Assembly (NCBI GenBank): GCA_965214435.1
Contig: OZ243960.1
Span: 992,001 to 1,056,000 of the forward strand
DNA length: 64,000 nucleotides
Reading direction: 5' to 3'
Source of the DNA: Rubrobacter_A sp965214435
Lineage (GTDB): Bacteria; Actinomycetota; Rubrobacteria; Rubrobacterales; Rubrobacteraceae
Of the stretch, positions 8,235 through 16,690 are shown in pieces (position 1 is the first letter of the stretch; each line of letters opens with the position of its first letter). The notes beneath the pieces were generated by a model. The model was not told the origin of the DNA. It saw only the letters and a list, made by a program, of their open reading frames with translations, and ran no database searches. Position numbers and translations under genes: made by a program.

Positions 8235-8323
8235 AGGTTTACTTCTTGTGTGGTAATAAGATGTCAGCGGCATACGGTAGAGTTTTGTAAACACGAGGTT
8301 GCGGACAGTATGGAGGTAGTATC

Positions 8324-9217
8324 GTGGAACGGAGCGCCGCCAGACGCGGCTTTACCTGGGGGCTCGCGGCCCTGGCGGTCGCCGGAGGTGTCGCGGTCTA
8401 CCGGAGGCCGTGCGCCGTGCTAAACGGAGCCTCGCGTCTCGCGGTCCTCGCGTCCGGGGCCTCGGAGCACACGGTAATGGCCGATGGGCTTCCGGTGCGC
8501 TACTTGCAGGCTGGCCCGAAAGACCGTTCGGACGGGGAAGCTAACGACCTCGTGCTGGTGCACGGTCTCGGTGGCTCGGCGGAGAACTGGGCGCTCGTCT
8601 TGCGGGAGCTGTCCCGCGGGCGGCGGGTTCTGGCGGTCGACCTCGCCGGGTTCGGGCGGACGCCGCGGCCCGTGGAGGGCATGCGCTTCTCGGTGCTGGC
8701 CCGCTACCTGGCCCGCACGCTGGAGGCGCTCGGCGTGGAACATGCGGCGGTCGCCGGGAACTCGCTCGGCGGGGCGGTCGCTATCCGGTACGCGGCGGAG
8801 CATCCGGACAGGGTCGAGCATTTGTTCCTGCTGGATAGCGCCGGTCTTTTGGAGGGGGTGCCGCCGGTCTTGGAGCCCGGGGATCGGGCGGAGGCGCAGG
8901 AGTTGTGGGACGTTACCGTGGGTGGTTCGCTGCCGGGATTTGTTCTGGACGACCTGCTCCGCGAGACCCGCAACCCGTCCCGGATGGCCTATCTCCACAG
9001 TGACGAGCCGACCGACGTGCGGGAGGATTTGCCGCGCATCACGGCCCCGACGACCATTATCTGGGGTGAGAACGACCGCCTGATCCCCCCGTCCCACGGC
9101 GCAGCCCTGCGGGACGCCATCGCAGGCTCAGAACTCATACTACTCCCGGACGTCGGGCACGTCCCGCAGAGCCAGGCCCCCCGGCGGGTCGTCGAGATCA
9201 TCGACCAGCGACTCTAA
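8324..9217 (+). CDS. Alpha/beta hydrolase, membrane-anchored
   Basis: 297 residues from GTG with GGAGGTAG upstream. A hydrophobic N-terminal helix (about 10-25) probably anchors it. VHGLGGSAENW forms the oxyanion region, GNSLGG carries the nucleophile Ser147, the acid is Asp in WGENDRLIP and the base is His in DVGHVPQ, a complete triad. The closest functional types are esterases or C-C bond hydrolases; the substrate is unknown. Confidence 0.85.
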   Translation: MERSAARRGFTWGLAALAVAGGVAVYRRPCAVLNGASRLAVLASGASEHTVMADGLPVRYLQAGPKDRSDGEANDLVLVHGLGGSAENWALVLRELSRGRRVLAVDLAGFGRTPRPVEGMRFSVLARYLARTLEALGVEHAAVAGNSLGGAVAIRYAAEHPDRVEHLFLLDSAGLLEGVPPVLEPGDRAEAQELWDVTVGGSLPGFVLDDLLRETRNPSRMAYLHSDEPTDVREDLPRITAPTTIIWGENDRLIPPSHGAALRDAIAGSELILLPDVGHVPQSQAPRRVVEIIDQRL

Positions 9218-9267
9218 AGAGTCATTCCAAAGAGCGGCTCGGAAGCTAACAGCCGGGGAGCTAGCGG

Positions 9268-9555
9268 CTAGTAGATACCGCTGTCTTCGGTGGACCGGCC
9301 GGCGGACGGTATGTGGGTGACCTCGGCGGCCGTCCACCCGAGCACGTCGTCGCCGCTCTCGACCAACTCTCCTTGCCAGAGGTCTCCCTGCGACTTGGCG
9401 AATATGTTCCGGGCTTCTTCGGGGGCTATGTCAAAGCGCTGGCCCACATCCTCGATCAGCGTCCGGTCGATGCGGGTGTTGCCCGACTGCACGAGGCTCG
9501 CGAGCTCGTCCCTCAAGGCCACCTCGAACTGGTGCTGCTGGGGTTTGCTGGTCAT
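9268..9555 (-). CDS. Small hypothetical protein
   Basis: 95 residues starting behind a GAGGAGGATAGG site. It is acidic and mostly helical up to about residue 65 (LRDELASLVQSGNTRIDRTL, then DIAPEEARNIFAKSQGDLW), with no Cys, membrane segment or recognisable motif. It lies 22 bp downstream of an alcohol dehydrogenase on the same strand and may be co-transcribed with it. Function unknown. Confidence 0.6.
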   Translation of the reverse strand: MTSKPQQHQFEVALRDELASLVQSGNTRIDRTLIEDVGQRFDIAPEEARNIFAKSQGDLWQGELVESGDDVLGWTAAEVTHIPSAGRSTEDSGIY

Positions 9556-9576
9556 CCTATCCTCCTCGTCTTTCTA

Positions 9577-10674
9577 TCAGCCCATACGGAGGATAGGTTT
9601 TATCACCTCGCCGCTCTCGGAGTCTTCGGCGGCCTGGTTGATCCGGTCGAAGTCGTAGTATTCCACGAGCCGGTCGAACGGGAACCGGCCCTGTGCGTAA
9701 AGCTCCAGGAGCCGCGGGATAAACACGTCCGGCACCGAATCGCCTTCTATGATGCCCCGCACCGTCCGCCCGAAGAGTATGGTGTTCATGTCGAGGCTGA
9801 CCTCGGTCCCGAGGGCCGCCGCCCCGATAAGTCCGCACACCCCGAGCAGCGTCAGCGAGTCCACGGCCTGCCGGAAGACTTGCGGAGAAGCGGTGGTCTC
9901 CACGCTAAAGTCCGCCCCGCCGCCGGTAAGGCGCTGAACTTCCTCCACCGCGTTCTTCTCTCCGCCGTTCACGACGTGGGTCGCGCCGAGGTCGCGGGCA
10001 AGCTCCAGCCTCTTCTCGTTAAGGTCCACCCCGATTATGGTGGTGCATCCGGCGACCCTGGCGGCCATGATCGCCGAGAGCCCGACGGTGCCGGTCCCGA
10101 ACACGGCGATGCTGGTTCCCGCCGGCGGTCGCAAGGAATTCAAGACTCCGCCCGCGCCGGTCTGAACCCCGCACCCGAGAGGACCGACCAGCTCCAGCGG
10201 CACGTCGTCGCGCACCTTGACGACGTTGCGCTCGGTGGCGAGCGCGTAGGTGGCGAAAGATGACTGCCCGAAAAAGTGTCCGTGTATCTCATGGCCGTCC
10301 CGGTGGTAGGCGTTCGTGCCGTCCGGCCGGCCGCCGGCGAAGTTGTGGTTGTAAAAGTCCAGGCAGTAGGCGGGCGCACCCTGCTGACAGTTGGCGCACA
10401 CGCCGCACGAGAGAAAGCTCAAGCCTACCGGGTCACCCGGCACGACCTTCGTTACGCTCTCGCCGACTTTTTCGACCACCCCGGAGCCCTCGTGCCCGAG
10501 GACTGCCGGCAGCGGCACCGGGTACCACTGGTCCCGCACGATCAGGTCCGTGTGGCATACCCCGGAAGCCGTGATCCTTACCAGAACCTCATTCGCCCGG
10601 GGCTCTTCAAGCTCCACCTCCCCGACCTCAAAAGGTTGCGACTCCCCACGTACCACCGCAGCCGAGATGTTCAC
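9577..10674 (-). CDS. Zinc-dependent alcohol dehydrogenase (aryl-alcohol dehydrogenase type)
   Basis: 365 residues. Catalytic zinc ligands are Cys in SGVCHTD, His-Glu in LGHEGSG and Cys in GPLGCGVQTG; the structural zinc cysteines are in CGVCANCQQGAPAYC. The Rossmann motif AVFGTGTVGLSA binds NAD, and the D of IGVDLNEKR after it favours NAD over NADP. The long CGVQTGAGGVLNSL segment matches aryl/benzyl alcohol dehydrogenases and mycothiol-type enzymes. The true substrate is unknown. About 345 bp of non-coding DNA lie upstream. Confidence 0.9.
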   Translation of the reverse strand: MNISAAVVRGESQPFEVGEVELEEPRANEVLVRITASGVCHTDLIVRDQWYPVPLPAVLGHEGSGVVEKVGESVTKVVPGDPVGLSFLSCGVCANCQQGAPAYCLDFYNHNFAGGRPDGTNAYHRDGHEIHGHFFGQSSFATYALATERNVVKVRDDVPLELVGPLGCGVQTGAGGVLNSLRPPAGTSIAVFGTGTVGLSAIMAARVAGCTTIIGVDLNEKRLELARDLGATHVVNGGEKNAVEEVQRLTGGGADFSVETTASPQVFRQAVDSLTLLGVCGLIGAAALGTEVSLDMNTILFGRTVRGIIEGDSVPDVFIPRLLELYAQGRFPFDRLVEYYDFDRINQAAEDSESGEVIKPILRMG

Positions 10675-11019
10675 CCTTCGACTCCTTTCCCAAGAAATAC
10701 CCTATCCCCCGTCTACAAGCAAGCTAACACCCCGCCATGCCAGCGGCAAGCTCCGGATTCTACGCTACTCGTGTGCCGCGGAAACAGGTGAATAAAAATG
10801 GGGTAACGTGGAGCCCCGACCTCCACGTTTTTCCCGGTACTCCGAGCAGCCGGTCGATGGAATCCGGGGAACTGCCAGAGACACAGACGGATTATGACCC
10901 CGAAGATGCCCGGAAAAACCCGCAAACCGCCTTTCCAACAGTAAACAAGCCGAACGCTGTACAAAGGGTGCAAACGGTGCTTACTCGTAGGTGCTAGTCT
11001 AAAACTAGCACTTTGCTAT
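10675..11019. other. Intergenic region between the alcohol dehydrogenase and nuoN
   Basis: 345 bp. It holds the alcohol dehydrogenase upstream region (GGAAAGGAG ribosome binding site just before its start) and, at the other end, a perfect hairpin (10991-11011) behind nuoN. Open frames here lack codon bias or homology that I can recognise. Confidence 0.6.
10991..11011 (-). terminator. Hairpin downstream of the nuo operon
   Basis: GTGCTAGT (10991-10998) and ACTAGCAC (11004-11011) form a perfect 8-bp stem with a 5-nt loop, 9 bp past the nuoN stop on the minus strand. There is no clear U-tract, so it may be a 3'-end stabiliser rather than a classical terminator. Confidence 0.5.
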
Positions 11020-12450
11020 TCAGGGCATGAACATCGTTGAGGTGCGGACGAGGTCCAAGAACGGCTCCGGGTAGACGCCGAGCAGGACGGTCGCCGCCAC
11101 GCAGACGGCGATAACACCGGGGAGGAGGGGAGAGGTCTTTTCGGCATCCCATTCCGCGCCGGGTTTACCGAGGAACATCGGGCCGACGATACGGAAATAG
11201 GGGTAGAGCGAGATCACACTGTTCAAAATCCCTACCACCGCCAGCCACCCGTATCCTGCGTCAATCACAGCCGTAAACAACAAAAACTTCCCGAAAAATC
11301 CCGCCAGCGGCGGCACCCCGACGAGCGAGATCAGGAACAGCGTAAACCCGATAGCGACAGCCGGGCTCCGCCGCGCGAGCCCCGCGTAAGCCGAAAGGTC
11401 TTCCGAGCCCGACCTGCGGGCGACGTACTGCACCACGACAAATGCCCCGAAATTCATGAACAGGTACGCCAGGATGTAGTACAAAAGCGCCTCGCGGCCG
11501 GCCGCCACGAACGGGAACGCCACGACCGCCATCCCGAGGTACCCGGCCTGGGCGATGGACGAGTAGGCCAGGAGCCGCTTCACGTTCTGTTGGGGGAACA
11601 TCTGGAGGTTCCCGAGCGTCATGGTGACGGCGGCCAGGATGGCAATTAGCAGCGGCCATGCCACCCCTTCCGGGAGCGCCCCGACCAGAAAGCGGGCCAG
11701 AACCGCGAAACCCGCGACCTTCGGACCAACGGATATAAAGGCGGTTATAGGGGTCGGCGCGCCCTCGTAGACGTCCGGCGTCCACAGGTGCATCGGGGCG
11801 AGCGTCGCCTTGAACGCCAGTCCTGCCAGCGCGAAGACTATCGCCGCGTAGAGTAGCGGCCCACTCGCGTCCGATAGAGGTCCGGGCAGGCTGTAGAGTA
11901 GTGTCGTACCCGAGAAGCCGTAGAAGAACGTCAGGCCGTAGAGCATGGTGGCGCTAGCGACGCTCCCGAATATGAAGTATTTCAGGCCCGCCTCCTGGGA
12001 GCGGGGCACGGCGGTCATGTAACCGACAAGGACGTAGGACGCCAGCGAGACCAGGACCAGCGAGATCGCGACCAGCATGATGTCTGCCGCCGCCGAGAGC
12101 AGCATGACGCCTAAAGCTACGAAGACCACCATCGCGTACAGCTCGCCCTCCCGCGGGTGCCGCCGGAAAAAGGGGATGCTTACGGCTATGGTTCCGGCTG
12201 CGGAGAGAACCGAGATCAACTTTAAAAACGCCGCGAAACTGTCGTAGGCGTAGGTCCCCTCGAAGATAAGCTGCGGCGGCGCGGTGAAGATCGGGACCGT
12301 AAAGATACCCGCCGTGAGCAGCCCGACGAGCGCCACCACCCCGGCTACCCACTGCCGGTTCTGCGGCAAGAACAGTGCTACGACCAGCGTGAGCGCCGCC
12401 GTTACGACGGTCGCTATCTCCGGAATAAGCTTTCCAAGCTCCATCTGCAT
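11020..12450 (-). CDS. nuoN: NADH-quinone oxidoreductase-like subunit N
   Basis: 476 residues with about 14 hydrophobic helices, last gene of the operon. The conserved antiporter-type core is present: KATLAPMHLWTPDVYEGAPT carries the pumping lysine and TPDVYEG signature, and FGKFLLF lies near the end. In TM5, where NuoN normally has a glutamate (pattern E-L-x-S-L), this protein reads LVLVSLASYVLV, so that acidic residue seems replaced by a hydrophobic one. It starts 3 bp after the nuoM stop, so the two are co-translated. Expected role: proton translocation in the membrane arm. Confidence 0.93.
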   Translation of the reverse strand: MQMELGKLIPEIATVVTAALTLVVALFLPQNRQWVAGVVALVGLLTAGIFTVPIFTAPPQLIFEGTYAYDSFAAFLKLISVLSAAGTIAVSIPFFRRHPREGELYAMVVFVALGVMLLSAAADIMLVAISLVLVSLASYVLVGYMTAVPRSQEAGLKYFIFGSVASATMLYGLTFFYGFSGTTLLYSLPGPLSDASGPLLYAAIVFALAGLAFKATLAPMHLWTPDVYEGAPTPITAFISVGPKVAGFAVLARFLVGALPEGVAWPLLIAILAAVTMTLGNLQMFPQQNVKRLLAYSSIAQAGYLGMAVVAFPFVAAGREALLYYILAYLFMNFGAFVVVQYVARRSGSEDLSAYAGLARRSPAVAIGFTLFLISLVGVPPLAGFFGKFLLFTAVIDAGYGWLAVVGILNSVISLYPYFRIVGPMFLGKPGAEWDAEKTSPLLPGVIAVCVAATVLLGVYPEPFLDLVRTSTMFMP

Positions 12451-12453
12451 TCT

Positions 12454-13956
12454 CTAACCTCCCCCGAGAGCCCGGTAGATACCGCCAAGCAGCGACGTCA
12501 CCGAGGAGTTAACCGGCGAGAGTACGAATGTCGGGTAGACCCCGACGCCGACCACAAATACCAGCATAGAGAGAGCCGAGACTACCTCCCGGCGGTCCAG
12601 GTCCTTTAAGTCCTTCCACTGCGGGTTCTCCTCGCCGAGAAAGACCCTTTGCAGTGCCCGCAAAAAGAGTGCCGCCGTAATGAGGATGCCGAAGACCACG
12701 ACCACCGCGAGCACCGGGTACACCGCGAGCGTCCCGAGAAAGACCTGGAACTCCGCCGGGAACTGCGCGAGCCCCGGCAGCCCGAGGGAAGCGAACGCCG
12801 CCAGCGCCGTAAACCCCGTAAGGACTGGCATACGGCCCGCGAGTCCCCCGAACGCCGCAATATCGCGGGTGTGAGCCCGGTGCTGCAACACGCCGACCAG
12901 CAAAAATAGCGCGCCGGTCACCAGCGCGTGGGCGACCATTAGCAGGATCGCGCCGTTCAAGGCTATGGTGCGGGCTTCGAGGGTTCCGCCGGCCACGACT
13001 GCGGCGACGGCGATACCGAGGACCGTATACCCCATGTGGTTGATGCTGGTGTAGGCGACGAGGCTCTTGAAGTCCCGCTGAGCGAGAGCTACGAAAGCAC
13101 CGTAGATCGCGGATATAACCGCGAGAATCGCCACCGCTAAAGCGTACCGGTCGAACTGTTCCGGCAACAGCGTCAGCGAGACCCGCACGAAACCGTAGGT
13201 CCCCATCTTCAGGAGTACTCCGGCCAGGATGATGCTGCCGGCGGTCGGAGCCTCGACGTGGGCCGTCGGGAGCCAGGTGTGAAACGGGAACAGCGGGGTC
13301 TTTATGGCGAAGGAGATAAATATGCCGAGGAACGCGAGCCCGCCCCAGACGGCGTTTCCGGTCAGAGGTTGGGCCGCCGCGAGTTCGGGGATGCTGAAGG
13401 TCCGCGGGTCGGAGAACAGGTAGAGGATAATAAAGCCGAGGAGCATCGGCAGGCTCCCGAGCAGGGTGTAGAGGAAGAACTTTATCGCCGCGCGCTCCCG
13501 GTTCCCGCCGCCCCAGATCGCGATAATGAAGTACATCCCGACCAGGCTTACATCAAAGAACACGTAGAACAGGAAAAGATCCAGCGCCGAAAACAGCCCT
13601 ATAGAAGCCGTCTCCAAGAGTAGCATCAAGGCGAAGTAGGCTCGCGGACGCTCGTCCACGTACAAGGAGTAGACCAGCGATGCGAAGAACAGCAGAGCTG
13701 TAACCGCTACCAGCGGCAGGCTGATGCCGTCCACCCCGACCTCGTAGCCGACACCGAGTTGAGGGATCCAGCCGATTTGTACGTGGTGGTTATATCCCGG
13801 TCCCGAATACCCCACCCACAAAACAACCGTGAGTACCAGCGTTACAAAGGAGACCGCCACGGACGCCCACTTTATAAGTCCCGCCCGGCCTTCCGGGACG
13901 AAGAGCAGCCCGAGGGCGGCGGCGAGCGGGAGGAATATGGTGGCCGTCAAAAGCAA
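12454..13956 (-). CDS. nuoM: NADH-quinone oxidoreductase-like subunit M
   Basis: 500 residues from TTG with a GAGGAG site upstream. The antiporter core KTPLFPFHTWLPTAHVEAPT is intact, including the central lysine. In TM5 the usual glutamate of FYVFFE is aspartate here (YVFFDVSLVGM), a conservative change. The C-terminus has GLPGLAQFPAEFQVFLG, corresponding to the family GLPGLAGFVGEF motif. NuoM is one of three antiporter-like proton-pumping subunits of complex I. It is 13 bp from nuoL upstream and 3 bp from nuoN downstream. Confidence 0.93.
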   Translation of the reverse strand: MLLTATIFLPLAAALGLLFVPEGRAGLIKWASVAVSFVTLVLTVVLWVGYSGPGYNHHVQIGWIPQLGVGYEVGVDGISLPLVAVTALLFFASLVYSLYVDERPRAYFALMLLLETASIGLFSALDLFLFYVFFDVSLVGMYFIIAIWGGGNRERAAIKFFLYTLLGSLPMLLGFIILYLFSDPRTFSIPELAAAQPLTGNAVWGGLAFLGIFISFAIKTPLFPFHTWLPTAHVEAPTAGSIILAGVLLKMGTYGFVRVSLTLLPEQFDRYALAVAILAVISAIYGAFVALAQRDFKSLVAYTSINHMGYTVLGIAVAAVVAGGTLEARTIALNGAILLMVAHALVTGALFLLVGVLQHRAHTRDIAAFGGLAGRMPVLTGFTALAAFASLGLPGLAQFPAEFQVFLGTLAVYPVLAVVVVFGILITAALFLRALQRVFLGEENPQWKDLKDLDRREVVSALSMLVFVVGVGVYPTFVLSPVNSSVTSLLGGIYRALGGG

Positions 13957-13969
13957 GTCTTCTACTCCT

Positions 13970-15865
13970 CTAGTAGCTGGCTATCCCGAGCACCACGACG
14001 AGCCCCGCGAGGCTCAGCAGCCCGATCAGCAAGTAGTGCTCTATAGCCCCGGTCTGTATCTTGCGGAGCACCCCGCCGCCCCCGACGAGCAGTGCCCCGA
14101 CTTCCCGCACCACCCCGTCCACGCCCCGGGTGTCGAAAGCTTCCTGCAACCGGGCCGCCGCCACACCGCCCCGCCCCACAAGCTCCACGCCTGCGTCCAC
14201 AACCTTCTCGTCGAACGCCGCGAGAAACGCCGCGACCGCCATGACCGGGCGCACGACGAGCGTGTCTATAGCCGCGTCGAGCCCGAAGAACTCTCCCGCC
14301 GGACGCCCGAGAGCCCCGAGCCCGTAGCGCCGAGGGCGCAGGAGTCTACCTGATCTCCACAACGCCCACCCGCCGGCGCCGCCGGCAACCACAGCCCCGA
14401 CCGCTACAATAGCTCCCCACGAAAGCTGGTGCCCTTCGAGCCCGAGGAAACCGGAGAGAGTCCCGGCGAAGAACCCTGCGACGATCGTCAGGGCGGTCAG
14501 GACCCAGGCGGGAGCGAGCATCAGGCGCGGCGCTTCTTCCGCCTTGTCGGTACCCTGGGGACCGAAGAACGGCAATAGAATTGCGCGCAGGGTATAGACG
14601 GCGGTCACGAGCGTGGCGAGCAGGCCGGGGATGTAGAGCCACAGGCTTTCGTCTAGCGCGGCGGCTAGGATAGTTTCTTTGGAGAAGAAGCCCGCGAGCG
14701 GCGGCACGGCCGCCAGCGACAGTGCCCCGACGACGAACGTTACCGTGGTCCGGGGCATGGGTCGCCGGAGGCCGCCCATCTGTCGCAGGTCCGTCGTGCC
14801 TGCTTTTTCCTGGACGTTTCCGGCCCCGAGGAACATCAAGCTTTTAAAGACGGCGTGGGTTGCGAGGTGGAACAGGGCGGCGAAGGGCGCGCCCGCGCCG
14901 AGGGCCAGGAACATGAAACCTAACTGGCTGGAGGTCGAGGCGGCGAGCAGGCGCTTGAGGTCCGTCTGCCACACGGCGGAAAGGCCGCTTCCCAGCGCCG
15001 TGAGCGTCCCGACGGCTCCGACGAGCCACAGGACATTTGCCGCCTCGAATATCGGGAGGGTGCGGGCGACGAGGTAGACGCCGGCGGCGACCATGGTAGC
15101 CGAGTGGATCAGGGCCGATACCGGCGTCGGCCCGACCATCGCCGCCGGCAGCCAGGTCACGGTCGGTAGCTGGGCGCTCTTCCCGAGCGCGGCGACCAGC
15201 AAAAGTACCGCCGCCGCTACGAGCGCCGGTCTCTGAAAGCCGTCACCGGCCGCTCCGTTGGCGGCGGTCAGGCTAAGTGTGCCGGTCTCGGTGAAGACTA
15301 TAAAGGCAGCGAGGTAGAGCCCGAGGTCCATGGTGCGGGTCATCAGGAAAGCCTTGTTTGCGGCGGGCGGGACGTCCGGGCGGCGCCAGTAAAAGCCGAT
15401 CAGGGCGTACGACATCGCCCCGACCAGCTCCCAGCACACGAGCAACAAGAGAAAGTCCGCCGCGAGCACCAGCCCGAGCATCGCCGCGAGGAAAAAGCTG
15501 AAGAAGCCGAAGAAGCGCGCGGCGGCCGGGCTCCCCCGCATGTAACCGGCGGCGTAGACCGTCACGAGGAATCCGACCACACTCACCGTCGCGGCCAGGT
15601 ACGCCGAGAGCGGGTCCACGAGCAGCCCGACCGACAGCGCGCCGTCCCCCGCCGGGAGCCAGCCGTAGGTCAATTCCCCCCGCAGCCCGCCCGCGACCCG
15701 GACCGCGAGCACCACCGAGAGTACCAGGGAGCCGAGCGTGGCCGCGACCGAAGCTCCGGCTGCCAGGCGACCGGCGCGGGAGCCGCGGCCGGAGCCGGAG
15801 GTGAAAACCAGGCACAGCAGGGCCGCGGCGAGGGGGAGGAGTGGGATGGCGGGGGCGAGAGTCAG
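13970..15865 (-). CDS. nuoL: NADH-quinone oxidoreductase-like subunit L
   Basis: About 631 residues if begun at CTG 15865, which sits 4 nt behind AAGGAG (within the nuoK stop region) and gives the normal NuoL N-terminus LTLAPAIPLLPLAAAL. The first GTG in frame (15715) would remove the first helix, so the CTG start is preferred. Key features are present: LLVCWELVGAMSYALIGF with the TM5 glutamate, GKSAQLPTVTWLPAAMVGPT with the pumping lysine, and ALIHSATMVAAGVYL. The long C-terminal helix region is predicted from the hydrophobic tail. It overlaps nothing and lies 1 bp after nuoK. Confidence 0.92.
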   Translation of the reverse strand: MTLAPAIPLLPLAAALLCLVFTSGSGRGSRAGRLAAGASVAATLGSLVLSVVLAVRVAGGLRGELTYGWLPAGDGALSVGLLVDPLSAYLAATVSVVGFLVTVYAAGYMRGSPAAARFFGFFSFFLAAMLGLVLAADFLLLLVCWELVGAMSYALIGFYWRRPDVPPAANKAFLMTRTMDLGLYLAAFIVFTETGTLSLTAANGAAGDGFQRPALVAAAVLLLVAALGKSAQLPTVTWLPAAMVGPTPVSALIHSATMVAAGVYLVARTLPIFEAANVLWLVGAVGTLTALGSGLSAVWQTDLKRLLAASTSSQLGFMFLALGAGAPFAALFHLATHAVFKSLMFLGAGNVQEKAGTTDLRQMGGLRRPMPRTTVTFVVGALSLAAVPPLAGFFSKETILAAALDESLWLYIPGLLATLVTAVYTLRAILLPFFGPQGTDKAEEAPRLMLAPAWVLTALTIVAGFFAGTLSGFLGLEGHQLSWGAIVAVGAVVAGGAGGWALWRSGRLLRPRRYGLGALGRPAGEFFGLDAAIDTLVVRPVMAVAAFLAAFDEKVVDAGVELVGRGGVAAARLQEAFDTRGVDGVVREVGALLVGGGGVLRKIQTGAIEHYLLIGLLSLAGLVVVLGIASY

Positions 15866-15866
15866 G

Positions 15867-16172
15867 TTACTCCTTCATCTCCGAGGCGTCGGCGACTTCG
15901 GCTGAGGCGCGGGCGCGGAACACGGAGGTGACGACGGCGAAGCCTACGGCGGCGTCGAGGGCCATCACGGTCATTATGATGACGGCGAAAAGTTGTCCCT
16001 GGGCGTTCGTGGGGTCGGTGTAGCGCCAGAAGACGGCGGCGTTCAGGATGGCGGCGGAGAGCATAAGTTCAATCCCCATCATTATCATCACGGCGTTCGT
16101 CTGGGACAGGGCGCCGTACACCCCCACCCCGAAGAGCGCGGCTCCGGTCAGTAGGAATATTTCGAGCGGAAT
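15867..16172 (-). CDS. nuoK: NADH-quinone oxidoreductase-like subunit K, probable ATT start
   Basis: Three transmembrane helices. The conserved MMGIELMLSAAILN holds the glutamate of TM2; the second family glutamate (TM3) is aspartate here (ALDAAVGFAVV). Starting at ATT 16172, 5 nt behind AAAGGAGG, gives 101 residues beginning xPLEIFLLTGAAL, matching the usual NuoK length and N-terminus. The first GTG (16127) would cut most of the first helix. The gene lies inside the 3' end of the nuoJ frame, overlapping it by 104 nt. Confidence 0.88.
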   Translation of the reverse strand: MPLEIFLLTGAALFGVGVYGALSQTNAVMIMMGIELMLSAAILNAAVFWRYTDPTNAQGQLFAVIIMTVMALDAAVGFAVVTSVFRARASAEVADASEMKE

Positions 16173-16680
16173 AGCGGCCTCCTTTCTTTGCCAGCATGAT
16201 GCCCCCGATCATTGCCACGAGGATGGTGACGCCGGCGGTCTCGAAGATGATCATGGACCGTCCCAATAGTTCCCGGCCGAGGCTTTCTATTTGGTTCCCC
16301 GGCAACGCCTGGGCCCCGCCCCAGTCCTGGGTGAATATGAGGACCCCGAGCCCGACGGTAAAAAGAACGGTCACGGCCTTGGCGACGTTTTTCTGGTGAC
16401 TCATGTCCATCTGCATCTGGCCGCCGGGCATGTGCATGTACATAATCATGAACAGCGCCATGATCGCCATCTCCCCGACCATCATCAGGATCTGGACCGC
16501 CCCCAGAAACTCCGCCCCGACCACAAAGAACAGCCCGGCCGCCGCCACAAAGCTCGCGAAGAGGTACAGTGCGGCCTGCACCATGCTCATCACCCGGAAG
16601 ACCTGCACCCCCGCGAGCACCGAGACCGGCGCGAACACTAAAAACGCCACCCACTGCCACACGCCGCCGAAAGTTTCCAT
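16069..16680 (-). CDS. nuoJ: NADH-quinone oxidoreductase-like subunit J with out-of-frame C-terminal tail
   Basis: 203 residues. Five hydrophobic helices up to about residue 165; the TM3 region AEFLGAVQILMMVGEMAIMALFM corresponds to the conserved NuoJ pi-bulge segment. After GGIMLAKKGG, where NuoJ proteins normally stop, the frame continues for about 35 basic residues (Arg/Asp-rich) read out of frame through the start of nuoK. Either the tail is real, or a small frame change near 16170 removed the original stop. It lies 10 bp after nuoH, with no nuoI between them. Confidence 0.9.
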   Translation of the reverse strand: METFGGVWQWVAFLVFAPVSVLAGVQVFRVMSMVQAALYLFASFVAAAGLFFVVGAEFLGAVQILMMVGEMAIMALFMIMYMHMPGGQMQMDMSHQKNVAKAVTVLFTVGLGVLIFTQDWGGAQALPGNQIESLGRELLGRSMIIFETAGVTILVAMIGGIMLAKKGGRYSARNIPTDRSRALRGGGVRRPVPDERRDDNDGD

Positions 16681-16690
16681 AAGGGCCTCT

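Noticed and set aside
9313..10263. 316-codon plus-strand open frame over the alcohol dehydrogenase
   Set aside because: It is antisense to a clear MDR gene and has the Arg/His/Gly-rich composition of GC-rich shadow frames.
16681..16690. Hidden nuoI between nuoH and nuoJ
   Set aside because: Only 10 bp separate the two genes, and no ferredoxin-type C-x2-C-x2-C-x3-C-P motif exists in the operon.
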